Positions 41,682-50,681 are shown, numbered from the stretch's first letter. The stretch is 64,000 nucleotides of DNA from Streptomyces sp. NBC_00271 (GCF_036178845.1 NZ_CP108070.1:744001-808000), one strand, 5' to 3'. Notes: a model not told the origin generated them from the letters alone. Translations and numbers: made by a program.

Positions 41682-41738
41682 GTGATGGGACTCTTGTCCC
41701 ATCACCATAGCAGGGTGATGGGACAAGAGTCCCATCAC
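41682..41738. promoter_or_regulatory. Twin nested-palindrome TetR operators
   Basis: Two 24-bp palindromes, each with 10-bp arms GTGATGGGAC/GTCCCATCAC and a 4-bp centre (41682-41705 and 41715-41738), are exact reverse complements of each other and are separated by 9 bp. The whole 57-bp block is thus one large inverted repeat. It fills the divergent promoter region. A -10-like TACGAT (41740-41745) ends 6 bp before the TetR ATG, implying a leaderless TetR mRNA. Confidence 0.8.
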
Positions 41739-41751
41739 GTACGATGGCCCC

Positions 41752-42330
41752 ATGGGTCGATGGGAACCAGGCGCACGCGAACGCCTCGTCATGGCCGCCG
41801 TCGACCTGTTCACCGAGCAGGGGTACGACGCCACGACGGTCGCGCAGATCGCCGAGCGCGCAGGAGTCACCAAAAGCACCTTCTTCCGGCACTTCCCCGA
41901 CAAGCGCGAGCTGCTGGTGGCCGGACAGGAGACGCTGAGCCGACTACTGGCCGAGGGGATCGCCGAGGCGCCCGGTGATGCCAGCCCGCTCGAGGCGGTC
42001 GCCGCCGGTCTTGAGCGCGCCTCGAGCGCGATGGGCCCCATGAATCGCGAGCTCGCCCCGCGCCTGAAGGCGGCCGTCGCCGCCAGCGCCGAGCTTCAAG
42101 AACGTGACGCCCTCAAGAGCGTCAGCCTCGCGGCCGCGATGACAGTCGCTCTGGTCGCCCGCGGCGTACCCGATCCGACCGCGGCTCTCGCGGGCGAGCT
42201 GGGCGTCCTCGCGTTCAAACGGGGGTACGCCGAATGGTCCGAGGGCGACCGCGACGCCAAGGACGGGCTCGCCGAGTACACCCTGGCGGCCCTGGACGAG
42301 TTGCGTGCGGCGAGCGCATCGCTGGGCTGA
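41752..42330 (+). CDS. TetR/AcrR family transcriptional regulator
   Basis: A 192-aa TetR repressor: RLVMAAVDLFTEQGYDATTVAQIAERAGVTKSTFFRHFPDKRELL is the DNA-binding domain; the C-terminal part is Ala/Leu-rich helical. It starts at ATG 41752 with no Shine-Dalgarno sequence, 6 bp after a TACGAT -10 box, so its mRNA is probably leaderless. The adjacent twin operators would give coordinated autorepression and control of the divergent NAD(P)-binding protein. Confidence 0.88.
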   Translation: MGRWEPGARERLVMAAVDLFTEQGYDATTVAQIAERAGVTKSTFFRHFPDKRELLVAGQETLSRLLAEGIAEAPGDASPLEAVAAGLERASSAMGPMNRELAPRLKAAVAASAELQERDALKSVSLAAAMTVALVARGVPDPTAALAGELGVLAFKRGYAEWSEGDRDAKDGLAEYTLAALDELRAASASLG

Positions 42331-42937
42331 CCGGACAAACCTCACCGTCGTTCACAGAACTGCGGTCACAGCCGTTTTCCAGAGTCCTCATCAGTTTCCG
42401 GAGCCGGGTGGTCTCGTCGCGGATTCAGGACCCGGGCTTGGCCTTTCGGGCATGCTGTGCGGTCTTCAGGTTTCCGGCAGGAAGCGGTTCTCGAGGGCCG
42501 TGCGGCGAGTGGCGGCGTCTGTCGCTGCATGGTTGATCGGGATGACGGCCGACGTCCAGACGCAGGACGTGCTCATCTCCGCTGCGATCTTCTCCCGGTC
42601 CACATACAGCTCGCGTGCCTCAGGGGCGAGGACGATCCAGCGGGTGAGGTCGGTTCGCGGTAGGGCACGGCCGAGGCCGCCTCACGGCTGGACCGTTGGA
42701 CCCGACAGCCACGGCTTCGACGGCGGCAAGCTCATCAATGGCATGCCTCGGGGCGTCGCCGCGCTTTCAGGCCGGCTCTACCGCGGCCCGGCGCGGTGGC
42801 TGTGCCCCTCCCGAGGGACTCAGCGGGCCCACCGGCTCCCCTGCGTCTCGTCGAGCGGCCCTGGACGGCGTCAACGGACGAGCAGTTCACGAACGCGGCA
42901 AGGATGCGGGGGCAACTCGCCCGTGGCACCGTTCGGC
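42331..42937. other. Gene-poor stretch with an unassigned relic on the minus strand
   Basis: On the minus strand 42476-42665 a frame reads DLTRWIVLAPEARELYVDRE, KIAAEMSTSCVWTSAVIPIN and HAATDAATRRTALENRFLPE then stops. It has no start and its upstream part (to 42937) is out of frame, so it is a gene fragment. I do not recognise the family. Confidence 0.4.
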
Positions 42938-44151
42938 TCAGTTGTCCGCCGTATCCGCGGTGCCGGTCGAGAACGGGGGCTTGGGCGTCTGCCGCACGGC
43001 GCGCAGCGCGAGGGAGAGTTCGGTGATGCCGCGCGGATCGGTGAGGGAGCGGCCCGTACGCTCGGCGATGCGGCGCAGGCGCAGGCGCACCGTGTTGGGA
43101 TGAACGTACAGACGCTTGGCGGCCTCCTCGGCCGATCCACCGGGTCGAACCAGGCGTCCAGCGTGTCCAACAGCAACTCACAATCGCCGGCCGGCAGGGC
43201 CTCGATCGGGCCGAGGACGGTGGTGGCGACGCGGGCCATGACGTCGGGGGCGCCGGCTGACGCGACCGCAACCGGGGAGTCGTCGAAGACGGTCACGGCG
43301 CCGCTCTCCGCGTCGCCGCCGCGCATGGCGACCTTGGCGAAGCGCAGGGCTTCCCCCGTGCGGCACAGGTCGTCGTAGGAGGGGCTCACCCCAACCCGCT
43401 GCTTCGTGTGCTGGCGCAGCACCTCGGCGAGGTCGTTCAGGTCCCGCGGGGTACGCAGGTACACGATGCCCAGCTGCATATCGGGGCGCAGCCGCCAGGC
43501 GGACCGAATTCCCTGCCGACTCAGGAGGGCCGCAGCCTCCGGCAGGGCCTGTCGACCGATGTGCGGTACCTCTGCGGCGACCACGGTGAACGGGCCCTTG
43601 CGCGGCACGCCCAGAACCTCCGCCGCGGACCACGCGGCGTCGGCGTCCATGCTCCTGCCTTCCAGTAGCGCCTCCACCAGCGCCGAACGCTCATGCTCAT
43701 GGGCGACGAGCCGCTCGGCCACCGCGTCGTGGTAGCCAGAGACCATGGCCTCGGTGATGCCGTCCTGGAGCACCCACATCGCCGAGGCCGCCGCGACCAG
43801 CATGTCGCTCCCCACCTCGGGGTTCGTGGTGGCTTCGGCGAGTACTGCCTCCCAGAAGTACTTCACACCGATGCGGTAGGCCGTCATCACGGCGGGAAGC
43901 GGCACATTCTGCAGAGCGCGGCGGCGGCCGATACGGGCCGCGGCCTCGGTGTCCACGGGTACCTGTCCGGTCAGCGTCCGGAGCGCGTTGCCAAGGTGGG
44001 TCCGGCAAGCCGCCTCCAGCTCTTCCGCGGGCACCACGTCGTAGTGGTAGTCGCGCGAGCCGGCGCGGATCCGCGCCGCCATCTCCTTCGCCAGCTGCCC
44101 GACGCGTTCGAGCAACACGGTCGCCAGGGCGTTGATCTCCTTCTCGACCAA
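42938..44151 (-). pseudogene. PucR family (CdaR-like) transcriptional regulator, frameshifted before the HTH
   Basis: The first ~340 codons read as a PucR-type sensor/GGDEF-like regulator: an N-terminal helical domain (HYDVVPAEELEAACRTHLGNALR), the middle domain GIVYLRTPRDLNDLAEVLRQ and LLDTLDAWFDP just before the DNA-binding part. At about 43145 the frame shifts by one base. The continuing frame gives GGSAEEAAKRLYVHPNTVRL, RLRRIAERTGRSLTDPRGIT and a stop at 42938, the expected PucR helix-turn-helix. In the original frame the protein instead gains an Arg/Pro/Ser-rich tail. Without the HTH it cannot bind DNA; one missing base accounts for it. Confidence 0.8.
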
Positions 44152-44440
44152 GGTCTTCTCCGGCTCACCGATCAGGAGTCTTCCCTCTACAGTACCGCCG
44201 GAGCGTCGGTTCGCACCGTGCCCGAGTCACCTGACACCGCCGCGGGCCGACGACGACCGGAAGCCGTTGGACCAGTCGGCGGGGCTTCGACGCATGGCCC
44301 AGGCCAGGTCGAAGGCCAGACGCCAGAACCAGCAGGGACCCAAGTCAACACGGTGATGGCCAGCGGTGGAATGACGGCACGTCAGAACGGCGAGTACACG
44401 GACCAACTCGGCGTGCCGTAACGATGAGCATGCGGACCAA
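44152..44440. other. Intergenic stretch left of the IS630 element
   Basis: No gene is recognisable. It ends in CTA at the left insertion site of the IS630-family element. Confidence 0.5.
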
Positions 44441-44443
44441 CTA

Positions 44444-45597
44444 GTGTCCTGCGCCAGTAGTTGATCGTTAGAAGTTGCGTGACTTCTACTGCTGGTGCGT
44501 CAGCTCCTCGTCGGGGCCCGAAGCTGGAACCGTTGCTGCTGTCTGATGACGAGCGGGCGGTGTTGGAGCGGTGGACGCGTCGGGCTACATCGGCCCAGGC
44601 GCTGGCCCTGCGCGCGCGGATCGTGCTGGCGTGCGCGGGCCCGGAGGTGCCGCCGATCGTCGCGGTCGCCCGGGAACTGCGGGTGACCGCGGACACCGTC
44701 CGCAAGTGGCGCCGACGCTTCCTCGCCGAGCGGCTGGACGGGCTGGCGGACGAGCCCCGGCCGGGCCGGCCGCCCACCATCAGCGTCGATCAGGTGGAAG
44801 CGGTGGTGGTCACCACGCTGGAACAGCTCCCGAAGAACGCCACCCACTGGTCGCGGACATCGATGGCGCAGCACAGTGGTCTGTCGAAGTCGACCGTGGG
44901 CCGGATCTGGCGGCAGTTCCAGCTCAAGCCGCATCTGGCGGACACCTTCAAGCTGTCGACGGACCCGTTGTTCGTGGAGAAGGTCTACGACGTCGTGGGC
45001 TTGTACTTCAACCCGCCCGAGGGTGCGGTGGTGCTGTCGGTGGACGAGAAGTCGCAGATCCAGGCACTGGACCGGTCCCAGCCGGTGCTGCCGATAATGC
45101 CGGGCATGCCCGAGCGGCGTACGCACGACTATGTGCGCAACGGCCTGACCACGTTGTTCGCCGCGTTCGATGTCGCCACGGGTGAAGTCATCACTGCCCT
45201 GCACCGCCGGCACCGGGCCGTGGAGTTCAAGAAGTTCCTGATCCGGATCGACAAGGAGGTGCCCGCGCACTTGCAGGTCCACCTGATCGTGGACAATTAC
45301 GGCACCCACAAGACACCCGCGATCAAGGCTTGGCTGGCCAAACACCCGCGGTTCGAGCTGCACTTCACCCCGACCGGCTCGTCCTGGATCAACCAGGTCG
45401 AGCGGTGGTTCGGCTACCTCGCCCACCAGATGATCCGCCGCGGCGCACACAAAAACATCCAGGCCCTGGAAGCCGACATCCGGGCATGGGTCAAGGACTG
45501 GAACGAAGCCCCCAAGCCGTTCGTCTGGACCAAGACGGCCGAAGAAATCCTCGACTCCCTCGCCCGCTTCTGCCGACGGATCTCTGGCGCAGGACAC
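44444..45597 (+). mobile_element. IS630-family insertion sequence
   Basis: About 1.15 kb. The outermost 17 bp, counting the flanking CTA/TAG, form a perfect inverted repeat CTAGTGTCCTGCGCCAG (44441-44457 against 45584-45600). IS630 elements insert at TA and duplicate it, giving TA at 44442-44443 and 45598-45599. It holds one complete transposase gene whose stop codon is formed by the duplicated TA plus the next base. Its right end was later hit by an IS701-type element. Confidence 0.85.
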
Positions 45598-45600
45598 TAG
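44479..45600 (+). CDS. IS630 family transposase
   Basis: A 373-aa transposase. N-terminal helix-turn-helix (LALRARIVLACAGPEVPPIVAVARELRVTADTVRKWRRRF and a second HTH ending HSGLSKSTVGRIWRQFQL) and a DDE domain: first Asp in VLSVDEKSQIQALDRSQP, second Asp in LIVDNYGTHKTP, Glu in PTGSSWINQVERWFGYL. It looks intact. I chose the GTG at 44479 (VTSTAGASAPRRGPKLEP) because related proteins begin here; a TTG at 44461 is the longer option. Confidence 0.88.
   Translation: MTSTAGASAPRRGPKLEPLLLSDDERAVLERWTRRATSAQALALRARIVLACAGPEVPPIVAVARELRVTADTVRKWRRRFLAERLDGLADEPRPGRPPTISVDQVEAVVVTTLEQLPKNATHWSRTSMAQHSGLSKSTVGRIWRQFQLKPHLADTFKLSTDPLFVEKVYDVVGLYFNPPEGAVVLSVDEKSQIQALDRSQPVLPIMPGMPERRTHDYVRNGLTTLFAAFDVATGEVITALHRRHRAVEFKKFLIRIDKEVPAHLQVHLIVDNYGTHKTPAIKAWLAKHPRFELHFTPTGSSWINQVERWFGYLAHQMIRRGAHKNIQALEADIRAWVKDWNEAPKPFVWTKTAEEILDSLARFCRRISGAGH
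45597..45600. repeat. Left CTAG target-site duplication of the IS701-type element
   Basis: CTAG at 45597-45600 is repeated at 47030-47033, immediately outside the ends of the IS701-type element. It fits the YTAR 4-bp target of the IS701 family. The C is the last base of the IS630 element. Confidence 0.8.
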
Positions 45601-47029
45601 TAGGACTCCGTTAGGTTGCTCTGGTTCTTGGGTTTGGGCTGGTGGTGGCTGTTCTGGGCAGGGGGCGGTGGCAGGTGGGGCAGGTGCCGGTCCAGCAGTT
45701 CAGCAGGTCTTGGATGGCGTCGAGGATCTGGTAGAGGGTGAGTCCGCTGTATCGGCTTTTGGGGCCAGGCGCTGTTCGGTGAGGAACGCGTGGGCGGCGG
45801 TGACCAGGGTGACATGGTGATGCCACCCCGCCCAGGAACGGCCCTCGAAGTGGTCCAGGCCGAGGCCGTGCTTGAGTTCCCGGTAGTCGTGTTCGATGCG
45901 CCAGCGGATCTTGGCCAGACGGACCAGTTCTGCCACTGGGGTGCCGGCGGGCAGGTTGGACAGCCAGTAGCCGGTGGGTGCTTCGGCACCTTCGGGCCAT
46001 TCGGCCAGGAGCGTCACTTCGGGCAGGACACCGTTCCAGCAGCCCGCCTGCGCGGTGGCGGCGGCCCGGGCCAGACGGCGGGCCCTGACCCCAGCCGGCC
46101 GCACCCGCACTGCCAGGAAGTGCGAGCGCATCGGCCCGCGGGAACCGTCACGCCAGGTGACCTCGGTGAACGCCTGCCGCCCCTGGCCGGCCGCGAGCGC
46201 GACCACCGGGGACGGCTTGTCCCGGTAGCGGGGCTGCGGCTTGCGGCCGTGGCCCGACCACGGCGGCGTGAGGGGCTCGGTGCCGTGCGGGTGGACGGTC
46301 ACGTCCGAACGGACCGCCACGACATAGCCGATGCCCCGCTCGCTCAGGCCGGCCCGGAAGTCGGCGTTCTGCCCGTAACCGGCATCGGCCACCACCACCG
46401 GCGGCACCAGACCCCACCCGGCCAGCTCGTCGATGGTGTCCAGGGCCAGGCGCCACTTCTCCCGGTGCCCGACCCCCTGCGGCATCCCGGTCTTCTTCCG
46501 CCGTGCGGCATCGTGCGCCCACTCCTCGGGCACGAACAACCGCCACTGCAGCGGACAGGACGCGGTGTCGGAGACCGCGTGCACGCTCACCGCGACCTGG
46601 CAGTTGGCCTGCTTGCCCAAAGCGCCGCAGTACTGGGGCGCGACCGCCACCGACATCTTCCCGTCCTTGGGAAACGACACGTCGTCGACCGCCCACGCGT
46701 CCGGGCCGATCTGCGGCACCATCCGCTCAGCGATCCGCCGCCGCACAGGCACCGGATCCCAGGTCGACTGGTTCACGAACTGCTGCAGGTTCTGCTCGTT
46801 GCCGTCCGGCAGCCGCTCCGCCATGGCCTGGATGGACTTGCGCCGCCCGTCCAGCATCAGTCCGCGCAGATAGCAGTCACCCTTCGCCCGCTGATCCTTG
46901 CGCGGCACCGACGCGAACACATCAGCCACGAATAACGCCAACTTCGCCCGAGCACGGTTCACTTCATGTGCGTCCACACCCCCACCATGCCCTCAAACAG
47001 GACCGCGAGACAGACCTAACGGAGTCCTA
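45601..47029 (-). mobile_element. IS701-type insertion sequence nested at the right end of the IS630 element
   Basis: A 1,429-bp element bounded by perfect 16-bp inverted repeats (TAGGACTCCGTTAGGT at 45601-45616 and its complement at 47014-47029) and by a CTAG duplication. It encodes one transposase on the minus strand. Because its target CTAG straddles the IS630 right junction, it arrived after the IS630 element. Confidence 0.88.
45700..46977 (-). CDS. IS701-family transposase (0-frame part; C-terminus continues in the -1 frame)
   Basis: A 425-aa DDE transposase: early PRKDQRAKGDCYLRGLMLDG, first catalytic Asp in DAWAVDDVSFPKDGK, VVADAGYGQNADFRAGL, and the Glu region IRWRIEHDYRELKHGLGLDHFEGRSW. 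The 0 frame ends in a Ser/Thr-rich tail unlike the family, whereas the -1 frame continues with GLTLYQILDAIQDLLNCW and TGTCPTCHRPLPRTA to a stop at 45611. Exactly at the junction the mRNA reads C CCA AAA (plus-strand 45757-45763), a canonical -1 slip heptamer, so the full-length protein may arise by frameshifting. A simple indel is the alternative. Start GTG 46977. Confidence 0.85.
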   Translation of the reverse strand: MDAHEVNRARAKLALFVADVFASVPRKDQRAKGDCYLRGLMLDGRRKSIQAMAERLPDGNEQNLQQFVNQSTWDPVPVRRRIAERMVPQIGPDAWAVDDVSFPKDGKMSVAVAPQYCGALGKQANCQVAVSVHAVSDTASCPLQWRLFVPEEWAHDAARRKKTGMPQGVGHREKWRLALDTIDELAGWGLVPPVVVADAGYGQNADFRAGLSERGIGYVVAVRSDVTVHPHGTEPLTPPWSGHGRKPQPRYRDKPSPVVALAAGQGRQAFTEVTWRDGSRGPMRSHFLAVRVRPAGVRARRLARAAATAQAGCWNGVLPEVTLLAEWPEGAEAPTGYWLSNLPAGTPVAELVRLAKIRWRIEHDYRELKHGLGLDHFEGRSWAGWHHHVTLVTAAHAFLTEQRLAPKADTADSPSTRSSTPSKTC

Positions 47030-47033
47030 CTAG
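47030..47033. repeat. Right CTAG target-site duplication of the IS701-type element
   Basis: Second copy of the CTAG flank; see 45597-45600. Confidence 0.8.
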
Positions 47034-47052
47034 TCATGCGGTTCGGCAATGT

Positions 47053-47518
47053 TCAGTCATGCGTGGCCGAACGGGGTTGGTCCTCGCCGGGTGCCATCAC
47101 CTCCAGGGCGGCGCGAAGCGCGGCGCGTGAGGTGATACCGAGTTTGGGATACAGCCGGTGCAGATGGGAGCCGACCGTGCGGTGGGACAGGAACAGCCGC
47201 TCGCCGATCTGCTTGTTGGTCAGGCCGATGGCCGCCAGCTCGGCGATCTGGCGTTCCTGCACGGTCAACGCGACTGTCGGTGCGTCCGACCCGGTCGTGG
47301 TGGCGACGCCAGTGGCGCGTAGCTCGTTGCGGGCCCGCTGGGCCATGGCTTTCGCGCCGATCCGGTCGAAGGTTTCGAGGGCGGCGCTCAGGTACAGGCG
47401 GGCGCGGGGGTCGCGGGTGCGGCGCAGCCACTGCCCGTAGGCGAGCTGGATGCGCGCGTGCTCCCACGGCCACCGGGCCGCTTGGGGCAGGGACAGGGCA
47501 GCCTCGAACAGGGGCAGG
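47053..47518 (-). pseudogene. LuxR-family (large ATP-binding type) regulator, C-terminal fragment
   Basis: About 150 residues remain: ALSLPQAARWPWEHARIQLAYGQWLRRTR, SAALETFDRIGAKAMAQRARNELRATG and a complete LuxR helix-turn-helix, LTVQERQIAELAAIGLTNKQIGERLFLSHRTVGSHLHRLYPKLGI. This is the end of a ~900-aa LAL regulator; the ATPase part is gone. The fragment stops at about 47518, where sequence on the other strand abruptly becomes a 3-hydroxyacyl-CoA dehydrogenase. It is therefore a deletion or rearrangement junction. Confidence 0.8.
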
Positions 47519-48180
47519 ACCTCTTCGCCCGGATCGAGCACGCCGCACGTCCCGACGCCCTGCTGCTCAGCTCCACCTCGGGCATTCGCGCCACCGACAT
47601 CGCACAAACGCTGCGGCAGCCCGAACGACTCGTCATCGGGCACCCGTTCAATCCGCCGCACCTCATCCCGCTGGTAGAGATCGTCCCGGGCGAGAAGACC
47701 AGTCAGGAGGTGGTCGAGCGCGCTGTCGCCTTCTACACGGCGCTCGGCAAGAAGCCGCAGGTCCTGCGCAAGGAGGTGCCGGGTTTCGTCGCCAACCGGC
47801 TGCAGGCAGCGCTGTTTCGCGAGGCCGTGAACCTTGTCGTACAGGGCGTGGTGACCGAGGCGGAACTCGACACCATCGTGACCTCCTCCGTCGGCCTACG
47901 CTGGGCTGTCGCCGGTCCCTTCCGCAGCTTCCACCTCGGTGGCGGCTCCGGCGGCCTGCCCCACTTCCTCGAACACCTCGGCCCCGGCCTCGAGAGCCTC
48001 TGGCGGGATCTCGGTACCCCGGTACTCGATGAGTCAACGGTCCAACTCCTCTCCGGACAAGCCAGTTTCGGCGCGAGCATCGAGGAACTGGAGGGCGCAC
48101 GCGACGAGGCTCAGATCAAGGTGCTGCAGGCGGTGTCCGCACCGTCCGGCCTCGCCATCGAGCCCGCACGAAAGCAGTGA
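47519..48180 (+). pseudogene. 3-hydroxyacyl-CoA / carnitine-type dehydrogenase, 5'-truncated
   Basis: The plus strand from about 47519 encodes LFARIEHAARPDALLLSSTSGIRATDIA, then the signature RLVIGHPFNPPHLIPLVEIVPGEKTS, FYTALGKKPQVLRKEVPGFVANRLQAALFREAVNLV and a C-terminal domain (GLRWAVAGPFRSFHLGG). It lacks the N-terminal NAD-binding Rossmann motif (first ~100 residues), cut at the junction with the LuxR fragment. It resembles L-carnitine dehydrogenase/3-hydroxyacyl-CoA dehydrogenase. No function expected. Confidence 0.8.
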
Positions 48181-48498
48181 GCTCGAGACGACCGAGCAGC
48201 CTTCCCCGCGGGAACTCCCTGACGGTTGACGCCGCTCCGGGCACGTGACCCGCCGATGACCCCGCGCGGGCGCGGACGATCCGTGAGCACGGCATACGCC
48301 CACTGATGATCGTCCCCGTCCGCGCGACACACTGCGCTGGGTACGGTGGTGTTCCTCCGCACCAAGGAACCAATCCGCTGTCCGGCGCCCGGACGGCCCG
48401 AAGGGCTGGCTGCTGTTCGACATGGTGCTCTCATCGTTCCGCGCCTTCCCCGTTGGCGGCTCTCCTGAGGCAGCCACGGTGGTGCACTCCCAACAAGC
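48181..48498. other. Intergenic stretch, nothing recognisable
   Basis: No intact gene, repeat or clear promoter could be read between the dehydrogenase relic and the STAS gene. Confidence 0.5.
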
Positions 48499-48918
48499 AT
48501 GAACGGGCCTTCCATGACCGATCGTCGACCGCTCCGTCCGTCGTCCGTCGCCCTTGTGGCTGCTCCGACCCTCGAACGCCTGCTACGGGATGCCCCACTC
48601 CTACGTGTCATCTCGACGATCTGCCCGTCAGGGCTGCGGTTCGAAGGAGAAATAGACCTTTCCTCCCGGGAGCTGCTGGCCGCAGCTCTGGATGAGGCGG
48701 TCCGGTTCGGCAGTGGTGATCTGCACGTTGATCTCACAGACATCACATTCATCGACGTCACCGGAATCCGCATGATGACGACCGTTGCGAGGACGCTCAG
48801 CCGCGACGGCCGCCGTCTGCTGCTACACGCCACGCCGCCCGGCGCACACCGAGTGATCCGCCTCATGGGTTGGGAGACGACCCCCGGCCTGATGCACTGC
48901 ATCGGCGTAACGCTGTAG
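48499..48918 (+). CDS. STAS domain protein (anti-sigma factor antagonist-like)
   Basis: A 139-aa protein. After a ~40-aa N-terminus the STAS fold is visible: GLRFEGEIDLSSRELLAAALDEAV, DLHVDLTDITFIDVTGIRMMTTVA, and a final GWETTPGLMHCIG. The usual phosphorylatable Ser/Thr in D(S/T)SG is replaced here by DVTG, so Thr in FIDVTGIR is the candidate site. Such proteins partner RsbW-like kinases and PP2C phosphatases. Start could be 48499 or 48514; neither has a strong ribosome site. It lies alone. Confidence 0.75.
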   Translation: MNGPSMTDRRPLRPSSVALVAAPTLERLLRDAPLLRVISTICPSGLRFEGEIDLSSRELLAAALDEAVRFGSGDLHVDLTDITFIDVTGIRMMTTVARTLSRDGRRLLLHATPPGAHRVIRLMGWETTPGLMHCIGVTL

Positions 48919-49002
48919 CGACCCGTCATTTCGCCGGGGTACGGGCGGCGTCCTCGCCTCCGACACACCCTCGCCGATCGTGAGCAGGCCAAGGGTGAAG
49001 GA

Positions 49003-49558
49003 GCGGAAGCAGTCGCACGCCCAACGCACTCCTCTGGCGCGGCCTGCTCGCCGTCGTCATCGGCATCGTCTCCGTCTCATGGCCCGGCATCACCGTCGGC
49101 GCCTTCGTCATCCTCTTCGCCGTCTACGCGTTCATGAGTGCGGCGACGGACGCTGCCCGTGCTTTCGCGGGCGACAGGGTGGGCCCGTATTGGGCTGGCT
49201 GCTGCTCGCCCTACTCTCGTTGGCGGCCGGCGTGATCGCGCTGGCGTGGCCCGGCATCACGGCTCTCGCGCTCACGATCTGGATCGCCGCGTGGGCACTG
49301 ACGACCGGTGTCATGGAGATCGTCCTGGCGTTCCGACGCGGCGAGAAGGCGGGCGAGCGGGCCTTGTTCCTGCTGACCGGCCTGGTGTCGATCGCGTCTG
49401 CGTTCGTGCTGTTCGTCCGTCCGGACAGCGGCGCGGTCTCACTCGCCACCGTCTTCGGGCTGTTCAGCATCGTCTACGGCGTTTCGGCGGTCTTCGCCTC
49501 GTTCGAGGAGCGGCGCCACCGTACCGACTCGAGGCGGTCCGATCCGGTCAGCGCCTGA
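49003..49558 (+). pseudogene. HdeD/DUF308-type membrane protein, broken
   Basis: One frame encodes NALLWRGLLAVVIGIVSVSWPGITVGAFVILFAVYAFMSAATD and leaves frame near 49188. The next frame encodes GPVLGWLLLALLSLAAGVIALAWPGITALALTIWIAAWALTTGVMEIVLAFRRGEKAGER and ends at 49558. These are the two halves of an acid-resistance HdeD-like six-helix protein. The first half has no start codon (an in-frame TGA lies just upstream), and one base appears missing at the junction. It is a relic. Confidence 0.75.
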
Positions 49559-49870
49559 GCCGCGGTGCCGGTCGGTGAGCAGATCTCGCTCAGCGGCAGC
49601 GGTCGCGGTGTCGCCGTCGGTGTTGATGAACGCGTGGTAGCAGCTCTGCGAGGTGTTGAAGGTCGCCCGGCGAGTGACGGTTCCGGGGGCTGCGTAGACG
49701 GAGTAGTCGGTGATGGGGCCGGAGCCTGCGGCCGGGGAGACGGACGGCTGAACCAGTGCGGGTGGCGGGGACCGCCGTCCGCGGCGGATCCCTTGGCCGG
49801 TGACGGCAGCGACGCGCTCGTGCCGGCTGCCACTTCGGTCGTATCCATCTCTTGTGGTCGGCCTGTGGAT
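49559..49870. other. Gene-poor stretch with a minus-strand relic
   Basis: The minus strand can be read as SPAAGSGPITDYSVYAAPGT followed by RRATFNTSQSCYHAFINTDG, plausible protein without a start or family assignment. It directly abuts the AraC gene end at 49871. Confidence 0.35.
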
Positions 49871-50632
49871 CTACCCACCGGATCCGATGCGATAGGTTCC
49901 CGGTGTCTGGCCCATGGTGCGGCCGAACGTGTCGATGAACGCACTGGTCGTGGCCCATCCGCACTGTCGTCCCGTTTCGCTGACGCTTGCTCCTTCCGCC
50001 AGCAGCACCATGGCGTGAAAGACCCGGATGTTGGTCCGCCATTGCGGATACGTCATGCCGAACTCGGTCCTGAACAGCCGGGCCAGGGTGCGCTCGCTCA
50101 CGCCGATGCGCCGTGCGAGCCAGGCGGCGGTCCGCGGTTGCCGCAGATCGTCGGTCACCAGCGCGCACGCCTGCCGCAGCAGGGGGTTGTTGGGGGTGGG
50201 CAGCGTCAATGGCTCTACGAGGGCTCGCCGCAGCCGGTCCCGCAGGACGGCGCGCAGGCGGCGTGCCTCCTGCTGCGGGAGGGACGGTTCACTGCACGCG
50301 ATGATCAGTTCACGCACCAGGGCGTCCACGACCACGACGACCGGCGCCTCGGACCTCAGCAGGATGTCGTGGGCGGCGAAGCCGAGCGTGTGCACAGAGC
50401 TGTGCCCGTGTACCCGGTGCTGATGCCAGGTGCCCGCCGGAATCCACACGGCGCGTGCGCTGGACGCCACCCAGGACGCCTCGCCCGTCTGCACGGCCAC
50501 CACACCGGCGCTGACGTAGAGAAGCTGGTGATAGCCATGCTGGTGGCGGCCGATGACCTCACCCGCGAGGTGGGCATGGGTGCTGTCCCTGGGTTCCGCC
50601 GCCGCCTTCTGCGCCTGACCGTTTTCCGACAT
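49871..50632 (-). CDS. AraC family transcriptional regulator with cupin sensor domain
   Basis: A 253-aa regulator. N-terminal cupin-like domain: HLAGEVIGRHQHGYHQLLYVSAGVVAVQTGEASWV with a conserved His cluster, and WIPAGTWHQHRVHG. C-terminal double helix-turn-helix: RTAAWLARRIGVSERTLARLFRTEFGMTYPQWRTNIRVFHAMVLLAEGASVSETGRQCGWATTSAFIDTFGRTMGQTPG. Start ATG 50632 (MSENGQAQK). It is divergent from an MFS transporter with a ~50-bp gap, so it likely controls efflux by that transporter. Confidence 0.88.
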   Translation of the reverse strand: MSENGQAQKAAAEPRDSTHAHLAGEVIGRHQHGYHQLLYVSAGVVAVQTGEASWVASSARAVWIPAGTWHQHRVHGHSSVHTLGFAAHDILLRSEAPVVVVVDALVRELIIACSEPSLPQQEARRLRAVLRDRLRRALVEPLTLPTPNNPLLRQACALVTDDLRQPRTAAWLARRIGVSERTLARLFRTEFGMTYPQWRTNIRVFHAMVLLAEGASVSETGRQCGWATTSAFIDTFGRTMGQTPGTYRIGSGG

Positions 50633-50681
50633 ACGACGGCAGAATATCGGAAGCGGCGCACCGTGCGGTCCTGCCAGCGTG

